From Diaporthe sp. PMI_573 (lineage: Eukaryota; Ascomycota; Sordariomycetes; Diaporthales; Diaporthaceae), in NCBI GenBank assembly GCA_021399435.1, contig JAJTUP010000012.1:1116001-1180000 (forward strand): DNA of 64,000 nucleotides. The letters are read 5' to 3'. Both the position numbers and the translations under genes were made by a program. The notes beneath the pieces are model-generated. The model was not told the origin of the DNA. It saw only the letters and a program-made list of their open reading frames with translations, and ran no database searches. Below, in pieces: positions 36,736 to 48,957 of this stretch (the stretch's first letter is position 1; every line of letters starts with the position of its first letter).

Positions 36736-37820
36736 ATGGCTGTTGGCAAGTACGTCGATTTCTCCGGTCATAGCGACGATGCACAACTGCCAAAATCGAA
36801 CACAGTGGCGGCGCAAACGGACAGTACGCTGATGGGTATAATTTGACAGGAACAAGAGATTGTCCAAGGGCAAGAAGGGTCTCAAGAAGAAGACCGTCGA
36901 CCCCTTCTCCCGCAAGGACTGGTACGGCATCAAGGTACGAGTCCAAAATGCCCCAATTGCCACGGGAAACGGACACCCCGACTGACAAACACTTGCGAAC
37001 AGGCTCCTGCGCCTTTCAACATCCGAGAGTAAGCAATCCGACACGCGAATCGCAACGGCCCCGCGGGGTGAAGAACTGGATCTGACAGCACCTGCTACAG
37101 TGTCGGCAAGACTCTTGTCAACCGGACCACCGGTCTCAAGAACGCCAACGACTCCCTGAAGGGCCGCATCGTCGAGGTCTCCCTCGCCGACCTGCAGAAG
37201 GATGAGGACCACGCTTTCCGCAAGATCAAGCTCCGCATCGACGAGGTTCAGGGCAAGAACTGCCTGACCAACTTCCACGGCCTCGACTTCACATCCGACA
37301 AGCTGCGGTCGCTCGTCCGCAAGTGGCAATCCCTGATCGAGGCCAACGTCACGGTCAAGACCACCGACGACTACCTCCTCCGCCTGTTCGCCATTGCTTT
37401 CACCAAGCGACGACCCAACCAGATCAAGAAGACCACCTACGCTGCTTCTTCCCAGATCCGTGCCATCCGACGAAAGATGACCGAGATCATCACCCGTGAG
37501 GCCGGCAGCTGCACCCTGCAGCAGCTGACCAACAAGCTCATCCCAGAGGTCATCGGCCGTGAGATCGAGAAGGCCACCCAGGGCATCTACCCCCTCCAGA
37601 ACGTATGTGGGCCCCAATCCGGCTGGGCGCAGGGTGGTGACTATCAGATGAGGCGGGAGACTGACTGTAATCGCAGGTGCACATCCGCAAGGTCAAGCTG
37701 CTCAAGCAGCCCAAGTTCGACCTCGGTACCCTCCTGGCCCTCCACGGCGAGTCGTCCACGGACGAGCAGGGCCAGAAGGTTGAGCGGGAGTTCAAGGAGC
37801 GCGTTCTCGAGGAGGTGTAG
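36736..37820 (+). CDS. RPS1: 40S ribosomal protein eS1 (S3a/Rps1)
   Basis: Component of the small ribosomal subunit near the mRNA exit site. Exons 36736-36749, 36850-36934, 37003-37028, 37101-37602 and 37677-37820 give 256 aa, the normal size. The protein reads [52 protein letters not shown], then the core [35 protein letters not shown], and ends KERVLEEV. Exon 1 codes for only four and two-thirds codons and exon 3 is 26 nt; this pattern of small 5' exons is common in fungal ribosomal protein genes. No snoRNA box C/D pair was found in the introns. Confidence 0.97.
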
Positions 37821-38599
37821 AGTTGAGGCGACGACAAAATTGACTTGGAGCGCGGCATGGACACGGTTTCTTCAGGCAATACCTCTCAGGGGCGTGGGTC
37901 TTGCTTATTCGTTACTTTTGGCGTGGCGACCGGTACAGAGTAGTCATGGATATCTGTGCCTTTACGAGTCCAGGCCGGAATGAATCAAAAAGGGAAATCG
38001 AACACAAAAAGAAAGGCGACGAGCGCCACCACAAGCCTGTGAGATGTCCGCCCTGTCATTTTCGGTTCAGCCCTGGAGGGGTCGTCTTCGACGACGATGC
38101 GAGGATGGCGTACTTCGAGCTCGGATACGCAAAGCATCGGGGGGATGGTGTGGACGTAGACGCCGGTCCGTAAACGGCCAAATACAGAGAGGCAATTCGA
38201 ATTATCCGCCTGTCGTTTCTGATGTGCTCCGTTGTGTATTCCTGCGTAGCAAAACAATAATCTGCTCACGTGCAAATTCCGGCGGTGCTTATTCGCCACC
38301 CCCTTCTATCTGTAAAAGCGGCACGTTCGAGAAGGGTCTACCCGTGTTTCTCATATCCCGGGCCGTTTTGGTGGTGGTCATGGGTTCATGTTATGGAGGG
38401 GCAAGCAAGCTTTCGACTGGCTCTGACCTCACTGGAGATTTGTCGTGCCTAGGTACCCAGCCCACTTACCTACATCATCTCCCCTGGTCACCAATACGCG
38501 CCTACAGTCCCAACACGACTCCTAGAAAAATGGCCACCTAAGTTTTTGCTGCAAACTGCATGCAACTTTGTTTGATATCCGTATTCCGACTTCGTAATC
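37821..38599. other. Intergenic region between eS1 and the Rab18-like gene
   Basis: It holds the eS1 3' UTR and the GTPase promoter. TGCCTAGGTA occurs at 38447-38456, about 150 bp before the start codon. Nothing else is supported. Confidence 0.55.
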
Positions 38600-39584
38600 A
38601 TGGCTTCCGACGATTCCTTACCGACCCTCAAGGTCCTCCTCATCGGCCCGTCCAGCGCTGGGAAATCGGCGTGTAAGCTGTCTCCGGGTTCTTTCTTTCA
38701 CCGCCTTATGCACTCACGAAGAGCTTGCCCCTTTTTTTGATCACGCCTGAGGGTATTCAGAGATGTTTATCTGACCTGTCGTGCTAGTGTTGATGAGATA
38801 TTGTGAGGATGTCTTTGAGCCTGAATCAGCAACGGCGACCATCGGGATAGATTTCAAAGTATGTCACTCCGAGTAGCCCGTGAGCGGGTGTTCACCTCTC
38901 ACCTCACTGACGGTACACTCAATATTCTACGAGAGGTTCTACGAAAGGTTCTACGAGAGGTTCTGACATGCACTGTGTTCTCAGATAAAGAAACTCTCCG
39001 TCAGGGGAAAGGCGTACCGCCTGACGCTCTTTGATACCGTGAGTAGTCCGGCTCGGCCACCCTTCAGCTACAACAACTAGGCCAGGCATCTCCCATGCAT
39101 GGACATCAGTCCAGGGCAAGGGGCTGCTCAGGGCGACATTTATGCACATAACTAACACTCAACCCCCCCTCCCGAAAAGGCCGGCCAGGAACGCTTCCGC
39201 ACCCTCTCAACGTCGTACTACCGCGGGGCGCACGGCGTCATCCTCGTCTACGACGCGTCGTCCCGGACGTCGTTCGCCTCAATGGAGCGGTGGTTCGACG
39301 AGGTCGAGGTCAACACCGTCCCCGGGGTGGCGCTGTACCTGGTCGGGGCAAAAGTCGACAAGCCCCGGGTTGTGCCCGCCGCCGACGGCCTGGCGCTCGC
39401 CGAGGCCCACGGCGCGAGCTTCTGCGAGGTCAGCGCCAAGACGAGGGAGAACGTCAGGAAGCCCTTTGTCGACATCGTCGACGCCATCGTGAGCCACCCG
39501 GACGTCATGAAGGCGGCCGACGGCGGGGCCAAGGGGACGGTTAACGTTGGGGAGGAGAATGCGGCCTCGTCGTGTTCTTGCTGA
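38600..39584 (+). CDS. Rab18-like small GTPase with altered G4 motif
   Basis: Rab family GTPase, closest by eye to Rab18, which acts at ER and lipid droplets in animals. Exons 38600-38672, 38788-38858, 38985-39038 and 39180-39584 give 200 aa. Seen: G1 GPSSAGKSALLMRY, switch I ATATIGIDFK with the Mg-binding Thr, G3 [27 protein letters not shown] with the catalytic Gln, and G5 EVSAKT. The G4 motif, NKxD in nearly all Rabs, is AKVD: codon 123 is GCA at 39348-39350, with Lys and Asp kept. The protein ends CSC, a likely geranylgeranylation site. The tail between G5 and CSC (ADGGAKGTVNVGEENAAS) is short. Codon use looks normal, so decay is not evident. Confidence 0.92.
38927..38962. repeat. 12-bp tandem repeat inside a Rab18-like intron
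   Basis: Three copies of CTACGAGAGGTT (the middle one has one G-to-A change) inside the intron 38859-38984. Confidence 0.9.
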
Positions 39585-39933
39585 TGGGGGCGGAGATCCT
39601 GACGGGTCGAGATTGTTGCACCCTTGCGTGTTATTGTCCCTGGGGCGTGAGCTCACTTAATGACTGGACGACGGATAGACGGAATACGTGGCATTGAGGA
39701 CATGAATGGCATAGTAAAGCGTGCAAAATAGAGGCGATGGATACCGAGAGGCGCAGCCGGTTGCTTGTTGCGCTTCATCTTCACTTTTGAACCCTTGACG
39801 CGGTAGCAATTTCATTGTATTTCCGAACCGCGTACTGGTAACAATGCTCCTGCAAGCAGCTGGCCCGCGGGGGCTGTCTATGGGCTGCCTTAAAATCTAG
39901 CTATGTATATACCTCTGTGTATTCTGGACAGTG
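39585..39933. other. Convergent 3' region (Rab18-like / ABHD11-like)
   Basis: 349 bp between two stop codons; nothing beyond presumed 3' UTRs is seen. Confidence 0.6.
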
Positions 39934-41262
39934 CTATTCCTTCGGACCAAGGAACCGCACAACAGCTGCCAAGTAAGTCAGTATCGAGCAATCTGGAGAG
40001 TACAAAGGGCCTTGATCAACGGGTCAGGACTCACCCTGTCTGAACGCCTCCGGGTCCTCCGAGATCAGCCAGTGGCCCGCCTCGACGTCGGCGACCTCGA
40101 ACCGGGGGAAGAACTCGCCCACAGCCGGCAGCACCTCGTCGGGCACGTACTTGCTCTTGGTGCCCCGGACGAACAGCACCGGCTTCTCGAACCGCACCTT
40201 GCTCGGGTCCTTGTAGGGGAAGTCGCCCATGTTCGCCAGGGACTTGCCCAGCACGTCGAGAGGGACGCGGAACTTCTTGGTCTTTTGTCCCTCCGGGGTG
40301 AAGAGGTTCCCGAGCAGGAACTGGCGGATAGGCAGGGACTTGTTTCGTATGTTAGCGAGGCTTGCCTACCACACACACACACACACACACTCCCCCCCCC
40401 CCGGCACGATGAAAGGACATACCTCCTCAAACTCCGCCATGATGGCATCAGCCGCTTTCTGCGTGGTCACACCGGCGTCCTCGATCTTCTTCATGCCCCG
40501 GACGTACTTGGCAAAGTCGGTGGACAGGATGGCGTCGATCGGCGCGTTGTCCACGGAGACGATGTCCTTGATCATGGCCGGCGAGCGCAGGGCCAGCGTC
40601 ATGGCTGTCTTAGCACCCCTTCCGTGGCGGTCAGCACATCGGTCAGAGGTCTCACCAGGTGTGTGCCACCGTTGAAAGAGGGCTTACATGGAGTGGCCTA
40701 TGATGGTCGGCTCTTCTATCCTGTGCTTTTCTATAAAGGCCCCGACGTCCTCTGCCATGGCCGTGTAGTCATGACGTGGGGCATGAGGTGAGTCGCCGTG
40801 GTTGCGGAGATCCTTTGCGACTCATTAGTTTCGTCAAAAATGAAAGGTGGTCGACCGGTCAACATACAAGGGCATATATCGAGCGACCAAGGTCTCGAGC
40901 AAGTGCTCTACAGCAATGATACACTGCACTTAGCTTCAGCCTGCGGTGTTGTTCCTGCCAGCCGGTACTCACTTGCTTATGCTACGGTTGTTCTTCTTGG
41001 ACCCAAACAGTCCATGCAGGAACAGGATGGGCGACACCCGGTCAGGATTGTCCGAGACCGGCTTGGCTGGTTCGTGGAGGTCGTAGACCAAAGGCACGGT
41101 GGCGATGGCGCCTGATGTGCTGTAGGAGTGATGCGCCACAAGAGGGCGCAGTCCTTTCTGGCGCAGTCCTCGTAGGACAGGCCTCGCGCCAAGTCCCAGT
41201 ACCATTCTCCTTGAACTCGTTATCGCAAGAAAAGTAGTGGCGGACGATCCTTTTCGGGACAT
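39934..41262 (-). CDS. ABHD11/Imo32-like mitochondrial alpha/beta hydrolase
   Basis: Serine hydrolase family member; animal ABHD11 protects the mitochondrial 2-oxoglutarate dehydrogenase complex, and the yeast relative is Imo32. Exons 41262-40973, 40907-40868, 40812-40688, 40618-40423, 40338-40035 and 39965-39934 give 328 aa. Seen: an Arg/Ser-rich N-terminus without acidic residues in its first 35 positions (likely mitochondrial targeting), the oxyanion segment ILFLHGLFGSKKNNRSISK, ALARDLGRSIYALDLRNHGDSPHA (rebuilt only with the 40-nt exon 2), the nucleophile elbow IIGHSMGAKTAM (G-x-S-x-G), a VSVDNAPID strand, and the C-terminal catalytic His in EAGHWLISEDPEAF. The 84-nt intron before exon 5 carries a CA run (about 40369-40390) and a C-run. 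The natural substrate is unknown. Confidence 0.93.
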
Positions 41263-41759
41263 TTTGAGAGATCTGATAAGATTTCGTGCAGATTTATGAA
41301 TAAGCTTTGACCACGCTGCAGTCTTGGCAGGGGCCCTTTAACATCCTGCCCACTGCTCTTTCACCCATATTCCGTGGTACAGGAAACACATGCCTCATTG
41401 GGAGTCTCATTCTGTGTCGAAGCTGAGCTGCAGACAATGATGGTGTCCTAAGATGCTCCAATGCTCTATCCACTATTTTTGACTACAAAACCCAAATGTG
41501 GAAAACCAACCTGATGGATGTGTTGTGCACCCTTCCGTACCGAAGGGCGCCAACACTCAGTAACCATGGCGTTCTGTTTAGCCGCCATCAATTTGTTCGG
41601 GCACCGTCAAAGAACCCCCATTTCCAACGATTCAGCAGTCCTTGGGTATTATTTTCGTTCTGCTGAGTGATTTCCCTGTGCTGGTCTTTCACCACGGATA
41701 CCATGTCTCTCCCCGCCTGGAGGCTGGACGTTTCAATGAGTGAGGAATCATCTCGAGAC
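41263..41759. other. Intergenic region between ABHD11-like and TFIIE-alpha
   Basis: 497 bp: promoter of the hydrolase and 3' end of TFIIE-alpha, both on the minus strand. No other feature is seen. Confidence 0.6.
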
Positions 41760-43221
41760 TCATACATCCTCAAACTCCATGTCCTCCTCATCGTCATCCC
41801 CGTCATCTTCTGCAGGCTCCTCGACCTTGACTTTCTTGACGGGTCTGTCGTCCGATCCTAGGCTTTCGCGTTTTATCCCGGCTCCGTTGGTGTCAGCCCC
41901 ACGCTTGATAGCCACTCCGGGCTCATTCTTGACTGGAACACTAGATTGTCGGAGAGGCGAAGGTGCAGGCTTTATTGAAGTGCCAGCGGAGACAGTAGAA
42001 GAGTTCAATGGTGGCGTCGCAACCACGTCCTCAAAGTCTCCCTCCTCATCCTCGTCCTCAGATGACTCGTCCTGCTTCGCCGCGAGGGCCGCTTGCTCCC
42101 TCTTTAGGTTCTCCATGTAGCTGCTCAGCTTCTGGGCCTCCGTCTCGTCCAGCGCTTGTGGCCTTTTCAGCGTCTGTTTGTCGGCGTCGGCGTTCGATAC
42201 TGTAGCACCTCCGGCCCCAGTGGTGGCGAATGAGGCTCCATTGACCGTGCTGCTTGACATCCACTCTGGCAGTTCGTTCTGCTTGGCCAACTTCTCCTTG
42301 CGCAAGCGCTCTGCCTCCTTCTCCTCTTCCGTAGGACCCTCTGAGTTTGAGATGTTGATGTCGATCTTTTTGGGCCCCGTGTCAGCCAGACCCTTCACGC
42401 TGGTAGGTCTCGCTTGTTCGACGACTGTGCTCCTTGCGACCTGATGTTGGGCATCTCTGACGACTGGTAGGGCACTCTGTATCGCAAATTCAAAGTCGTT
42501 GTCTGGAACAACGACACTGTCGATGCGAAGTAACAAGTCGGTGATGAACTTCAACTGGTTGTTGAGCCGGGTCACCTTCTCGTGTCCGGCCGAGGTCCTC
42601 TCCGCTTCGTGGTTGAGAACGTGATTGCATCTCTGACAGACGAAGCCTTGAGCGCTGACGTTGTCGAGAACCTCTAGCTGAGTGTAGTCTGCCTTGCACC
42701 TGGGACAGACGTACTCTTTACGCTCGTTCGCCGGCACCGTGGGTACCTGCATATCCTTGCCCAGCCGATAGACTCTCCACTTGATAAAGTCGATCGTTTG
42801 TCGGTAATCGATATAGTAGTAGGTTCGGTTGACGGGGCGGACGGATCCTTCCTTGAGCTCTGATCGCACGTGTCTAGACGTACATGCCAAGTCAGCCATG
42901 AAAAGCCCGAGGACGAAGTGAGGCCCTGCAGATGGCCAAGCTTACATGGCCAAGAACCGGTCATCCCTGAGCTTTGCGCAGAGCTTGTGTAGATCCTTCA
43001 TCGCCGTCATGCTAAGAAGGTATGCTAGATCATCGTCGCGCAGCCTGGGAACAGTGGTTTAGCAAGTCAGACGTCGCGCGTTTCCTTTCCTTGACCTGGC
43101 ACGCAACCTACGCCGAGTGGATTACCAGGGCGTCAATGACGAGAATGTGGCGGACGTCAAAGTTGGGGTGCTGGTAGAATGCGCGCACGCAGGAGCGCAC
43201 CAGCTGCTTTGCCAAATCCAT
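41760..43221 (-). CDS. TFA1: Transcription initiation factor TFIIE subunit alpha
   Basis: General RNA polymerase II factor that recruits TFIIH to the preinitiation complex. Exons 43221-43112, 43044-42946 and 42873-41760 give 440 aa. The N-terminal winged-helix domain is rebuilt across both introns (MDLAKQLVRSCVRAFYQHPN, LRDDDLAYLLSMTAMKDLHK, HVRSELKEGSVRPVNRTYYY, IDFIKWRVYRL). A C4 zinc ribbon follows (CPRC ... CQRC in YVCPRCKADYTQLEVLD and GFVCQRCNHVLNHE). The second half is charged and low-complexity, ending in an acidic tail (EEPAEDDGDDDEEDMEFEDV), which in the family contacts TFIIH. Start ATG 43221 gives the family N-terminus directly; the open frame upstream is unrelated. Confidence 0.95.
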
Positions 43222-44419
43222 TGCGCAAACCGGCTTGTTTGATCGGGCGATGGTGTTTTGGAGAACGGAGTGCAAGATGTCGGGGGCTTTAGCAGACGTC
43301 GCCCTTCTTCGAGTGGTGAACAAAAGGCGAACGGAAGGAGTGGATTGACCTCGGAAGGGCTGAAGTAGCAGCGAGGTGCTACTACGTCGGGCTCTTGGAT
43401 CAGGACGGGTGCATGATGATGATGCGTTGGCGCGTGGAATGTACGGCTCGACCGGTGGGTCGCAATGAGGTCGAGAGGAGCTCAAATCGTTGAAGACCGG
43501 AAGCTGAGGCTCCCCAGGTGGATGGTATGATGGGGCAGGAAGTGAGCATGGACGTTGCTGACTGCGAGGTCGACAATGGAATATTGATAGCCTTGCCCCA
43601 CAAGCAGGCAACAGGCATCAGCCCCTGTTAGTGCAGTAAGGCTGCAGGTGGGATCCCGACTCACTAAGTAGACTACTACCTACCTACCCTACCACCTTCG
43701 AGTGGAGGACATAAAAACGGCACTGATCGATATCAGCGTGCAGGGCAAATTCTACGCCATGGACGAGATTTAGCAATGTAATTGCAATACATTGCATCCC
43801 ATCACTCCTGTCCGTGCCGTGTCGTACCTTTCAGATACGAATGTCATTGCTCTGAAAATGGGCCCAGCTGCAAGTTCCTGGAGCTTGCGCTGCTAAGTCA
43901 CGGCCCCGGGAAGCTTATGACCGTAAACCAGGTCTTGCTCGCATATCCCTCCCGAGCTGTTTGACCTCTCCACCATTTGCAACCAGGATGATGACAATCT
44001 GGTGGGCGTTAGCCAGGAGATTACCCCACAGGAGGTAAACCTTGAGACTTGTTCTACAGCAGCCTTGTTCCGAGCACTTCACCTCCCAGGAGGTTCTCAC
44101 AAAAGATATTGTCACAGACAAGCTTGTACTGCTCATCGCGTACGAGGTTCTTCTGAAATGTGGAATTTTACGAGACTTTCCCACACAAAGTCACTGCCAG
44201 CAATAAAAAGTACCTTATTTCACCCACGGCCCTCGAAATTGTGTGGGTGAAATTGAGACTCATGGACATTTTTCTGGTCATGATGTCGTCACCCCCAGGC
44301 AAAGGAAAGAGGGCGGGCCGTGGTGGTTTAGCGGGATTCTGTCACTGTATCTACATCCATCCTTGACCCCTCCTCCACTTACCACAGCTCAAAACCTACA
44401 TTTTGCACCACCACGTGCG
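43222..44419. other. Divergent promoter region, TFIIE-alpha / Pol X
   Basis: 1.2 kb between two start codons. No gene supported; TACCTACCTACC-type sequence occurs near 43676-43692. Confidence 0.55.
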
Positions 44420-46499
44420 ATGGATCCTCCAACGCCAGTGGTATATCTCTTACCAACCCGCTTGACTTCTGATGAGCTGCGCCGGTGGGTAGACAGGGCA
44501 GCAAGTATCGTTCGGGTCACTCAGGCCGCCAGCGAAGCGGATTTGATCGCTGGGAAGAGTATGTCCACCCATCTTGTTTAGGCCGCGTTTCTTCCCAACC
44601 TGCGAGGTTGAATATGCCATACAAGCTGCACGACGCTCGCACGTTCAAGTACAAGGCGCAGAGCCTAGACTTTTTCTCCGCAAAGATGACTGACATTGAG
44701 TTTGTTAGTCTCACAAAGAGTGCGAGCACAATTTGAGCTGCGCAAGTTGAAACTATCGGCAGAAGAGGCAACATCTTCGGTGGGCGAGCCAGAGGCCAGT
44801 CCCAGGGCAAAGAGACGGAAGATCTCAAGTACCGAGGATTATGCCTTGCGCAGCAGCTCATTCGAAGATTCCGACAATGAGCACACTCAGCGCCAGGAGT
44901 CATCGACCACGGCTACGAGGAAGGTCGTTCGGCTTGACTGGCTGCAAGACTCGTTGTTGAAAGGCAGTTTGGTGAACTACAGGGACTATTTGGTATACAC
45001 GGCCCTCAGAGCACCTGCGCCCCCAGCGCCAGAGCTATACAAGGCAGTCGAGTCACATACGTCAGCCAGTTCACCACGGCGATCCCAACGATCCGCAATA
45101 GTGTCTCAGGCTTCAGCGCCATTATACTCGCCATCACGACGGCCAAGGGATGGACGGATGCACCATAGGAAGGCCCCGCCTCTTCTGGCTCAGTCTACAA
45201 TGGAAGAAAAGGCCATTGCTGACTTGCCCCCTGTCCCCGAGTACTTGCACACCAGCTATTCATGCCAACGAGCAACAGTTGTTCATCCCCCGAATGAAAC
45301 ATTCATCGAGAAGCTGAAGGAGGTCAGAGAGCTCAGGTCCATAAAAGGTGATCAAGTTGGCATAAGAGCATATTCTACTGCGATTGCGTCTTTGTCAGCC
45401 TATCCCTTTCGGCTGCAGAGCCCTGCGGGTAGGCCCTTTCAACCTGGCCACCTTTCACATCGAGCTCGCTGACGATTTCGTTCCAGAAGTGCGAAGACTG
45501 CCAGGCTGTGGTGATAAGTTCGCTTTCCTATTCTCGGAATTCAAAGACTTCAGCGAGCTATCTGAGATCCAAAATGCAGCCTCGGATGGGAAGATGACGG
45601 CTATCAAGACCTTTACTAATATCTTCGGGGTCTCCGCCGTGATGGCCGAAAGCTTCTACCGGAGAGGCTGGAGAGATCTCGACGACATAGTTGACTATGG
45701 CTGGAAGACAGTCACCCGGTCACAGCAAATTGGTGTCAAATACTACGACGAATTTCTGATGAAGATACCGCGCAAAGAAACCGAGTCAATTGCGGAAACG
45801 GTTCTCAAGCATGCGAACAGTATCCATGAAGGCTTCCAAATGACCATAGTCGGGGGATACCGCAGAGGGAAGTTGATGGGCGGTGATGCGGACATCATGT
45901 TGAGCCACAGAGATGAGCAAGTCACGCACAGCTTCATTGATAAGTTGGTCGTCAGCCTGGAAAATGACAAGTACATCAGTGAGTGATCGGCCGGTCTCCG
46001 GACCATTTTGCCAGAGGCTCTAACAAGTCATGGATTCTCAGCCCACACACTCACTTTGAGTACCCACAACAGCGAGCGAGGCCAGAGGCCCACGAGTTTC
46101 AAGCCATCACCATCTGGGGGCACAGGGTTTGACACCCTCGACAAGGCTCTCGTGGTCTGGCAGGATCCCAAGTTTGAACCTTCTGCAGCCGAACCCAAGA
46201 ATCCAAACCCCCATCGCAGAGTAGACATTCTCATCAGTCCGTGGAGGACCGTCGGCTGCGCAGTGCTGGGTTGGACGTCTGAGACGACCTTCCAACGCGA
46301 CCTTCGAAGGTATTGCAAAAAGGAGAGGAACCTCAAGTTCGACAGCAGCGGCATCAGGTCTCGCAAGTACCCGTATGACTGGGTGGACCTAGAAGGCGGC
46401 GGCAAAGGACCGCCAGCAACGATGGAAGAGGCAGAGAAGAGGGTATTTGAGGGACTGGGACTGGTCTTCAGAGCTCCAGAAGAGAGGTGTACCGGTTGA
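44420..46499 (+). CDS. POL4: Family X DNA polymerase (Pol4; Pol mu/lambda type)
   Basis: Gap-filling polymerase for non-homologous end joining and base-excision repair. Exons 44420-44558, 44709-45428, 45487-45978 and 46042-46499 give 602 aa. Domains: an N-terminal BRCT domain (VVYLLPTRLTSDELRRWVDR, SEADLIAGKISQRVRAQFEL, VVRLDWLQDSLLKGSLVNY) interrupted by a Ser/Glu-rich insert, a Ser/Pro linker, the helix-hairpin-helix 8-kDa region (AYSTAIASLSAYPFRLQSP, EVRRLPGCGDKFA), and the palm with GGYRRGKLMGGDADIML (two catalytic Asp of DxD) and HRRVDILISP (third Asp). It ends with the family-typical EERCTG. Intron 1 (150 nt) is skipped to join GK-ISQRVRA; an exon inside it cannot be excluded. Confidence 0.93.
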
Positions 46500-47453
46500 A
46501 ATGGTATCCCGGAAGCTCCAGGTACGAAGGACCCTACTGCCTGAAGAAAGACGAAGAAGACGTCTTCAGGCGACAGGCTTGTCGATTGCTAACGTTGCAT
46601 AAGCGGTGCGATAATGAAATCTTAGCCTTGGGAATAGCATCCTCGTGTGTGCATGGGTTTACGTTGAGCAGCTTCTCGCTGGGAGAAGGGACTAGACTGA
46701 TTACTCACTCACCTGAACCAAGAACCTTGACTTCGCCAATTAGATTACCTGGTAAAACGTCACGCCTTCACTTGGGGATTTGACGTGCCTTTTAGCTAAG
46801 CTGTCGGTTGCTCTGGAGGCCCCGGAGGACCGAGAGTTTCAGACCATTAAATAGTAGCTGCTGTCGCTTTCCCTCCCCTCCCCTACACACCATCCTCTGA
46901 TGGTGCAAATATGACCAAGGCAGCCATTTCTCTGGAAAGGCTTCAACAAGATGGCCCATGTGGCAGCAGAAAAGGGGCCCTGACTTGGAATCCCGCTCCG
47001 GCATCCCCGCTTAACCCCGTCGGCAATCGGTGCCATTTCCCTGGCTGATCACATCAGCCAGGATGACAAGGTACCACAAATTCGGACAGATTTGCTTGGT
47101 TGGGCCTCGTCCCTCGGGGACTTTGCTGAGCCGATGATTGCTACTGGGCTCCGGCCTGCATCGTGAGGGCAACCTGGCTACTTTGCAGAGTCGCAACCGG
47201 ACGAAACGCCTGGCCGAGACGGTTCAAACGTTCAGGGTTCCGATGGTCCGTGGAAAGAGGTGGAAGGAGTTTAGAGCGGCTGCTATGTCATCCATCCCTG
47301 GGTTCCGCCCGTCGGCAGGACATCACCCCTAGGGCAGATTCTACTTTTCACAGCAAAGAATAAAAAAGTCGGCCACTGTTCAAGCATAATCCGTCTTTTG
47401 CGTTTTCCTCATCTCAAAATCTGCCAAATCGATCAAAGTGAACGTCTTCCAAG
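46500..47453. other. Intergenic region between POL4 and the MAPEG gene
   Basis: About 950 bp: POL4 3' end and MAPEG promoter. No coding region, repeat or RNA supported. Confidence 0.6.
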
Positions 47454-48405
47454 ATGGTTGTGCTCGATATCTCAAACGACTACGGGTGAGTCGAGACAGA
47501 TCCGGAGAAGAGGTCGTGAAGAAGGCTGACCTTGGGCGAAAGATATGTCATGCTTGCCGCAGCATCGACCGTCTTTGTCAACATGTGGCACGGCAGCCAG
47601 ACCGTCAAGGCCAGAAAAGCCAGTGTATGTAAATAGCCTCAAATCAAGGCTCCGAACATGCGCTCCACCGCCAGCGGGCCATCCATAGCCAGCCACTGCG
47701 TTGCTCTCCCCCGGCGCCACCGTGAGCACTAAAACCAGCCAGATGCAACACATCGCTGACACTTTATCTTTTCGCGTAAAAAGGGCATCGGATACCCTAA
47801 CACGTACGCCACGGCAGAGCAGGCGGAGAAGAACCCCGGCGCGTTCCAGCTGAACTGCGGTAAGTTCTGCCTGACCTCGTCACCGGCCGAGCAGAGACTC
47901 TCGATGACTGACTAAATAACTGTGTCCGGCGGAATATAGCCCAGCGTGCCCATGCCAACTTCACCGAGAACTTGACCCCCTATATGGCCACGATGCTGCT
48001 CGCGGGTACCCGGTTCCCTGTGCAGGCCGCGGTGCTGTGGATGGGCTGGCTTGCGTCCCGCGTCGTGTACACCATCGGCTGTAAGTGGCCATGGCCATCT
48101 ATCTATCAGAGACGCCTTTTCTGGGCGGAAGCCACCTGGTCCCTACGTTCCCCCTAATATGCGCCTTACTGACTTTGCCGGTCTATCAGACACATCCAAC
48201 GGTCCCAAGGGGCGGACGACGTAAGTAACAACCCCGAAGATCTCGTCTCTCTATTGATCGTCTCTGTCGTTGCATCTGTCACATTGTCATCGAGACTCGG
48301 GAGCTGACCAGTACTATTAGGGGGGCTATTGGACACTACCTGTGCGGCTTGAGCCTGGCGCTTACTGCGTGCTACACCGGCGTGCAAATGATAAGGGGGG
48401 CTTGA
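47454..48405 (+). CDS. MAPEG-family microsomal glutathione S-transferase (mGST3-like)
   Basis: Integral membrane enzyme of the MAPEG superfamily, expected to conjugate or reduce lipid peroxides with glutathione in ER or outer mitochondrial membrane. Exons 47454-47485, 47543-47624, 47784-47859, 47940-48080, 48190-48220 and 48321-48405 give 148 aa, the family length. Four hydrophobic segments are visible: YVMLAASTVFVNMW, the stretch around PYMATMLLAGTRFPVQAAVL, VLWMGWLASRVVYTIG, and GHYLCGLSLALTACYTGVQM. The signature AQRAHANFTENL (family R-x-H-x-N-x-x-E-N, GSH-site residues) is intact. The protein ends IRGA. Confidence 0.92.
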
Positions 48406-48957
48406 GGAGAGCTCCAAGGAGAGAGCCACAAGCACTGGGCGTTGTGGATTGTGAGGGCTATGCGGGAGGTTGACTGTGCCTTGACTGTACACTAATAGAC
48501 AAAGTGTATTCCCTAAGATATCAGTTTCTCAGTTGCTTTCTCATACGGGCCTTGTGCGTACATGTGATGACCTGGGTGCACAACTAATCAAGCACCTCGC
48601 TATTGGCAGCTCAAACATCGATTCGAGGTCTACCGAGGTATTGCATTTGGCCAGTACTGAAACACGGCTGGGTTGGGTCAAGATAGAGCAGTTCCAAGGC
48701 ACGTTCATGTTTGACGGATAATATGATGCGAGCGATCATGATGACTTTATCAAAGCATTGAATATTGCTATTTCGCTAGGCCACCCCCCCCAAAAAAAAC
48801 ACCATGCTTTTCATATTCAGTCATAACACCGGTGCAGCACTGAACAAACGCCTTGGAGCCCACTCCGCCGTATCACCAACAACCCCCACGAACGCCACTG
48901 CAAACCACAAGAACAAGTTCGACAAGGGAGCTATCCGTACAATGGGCGCCTGGTTTC
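48406..48957. other. Convergent 3' region (MAPEG / ECM14)
   Basis: 552 bp between two stop codons. It contains C-run/A-run sequence near 48783-48801; nothing else is supported. Confidence 0.55.

Noticed and set aside
36750..37100. Possible snoRNA in eS1 introns
   Set aside because: No convincing box C/box D pair with closing stem; the introns are only 72-100 nt.
36484..37617. 377-aa minus-strand open frame over eS1
   Set aside because: Antisense shadow of a highly biased ribosomal protein gene; it also runs through eS1 introns.
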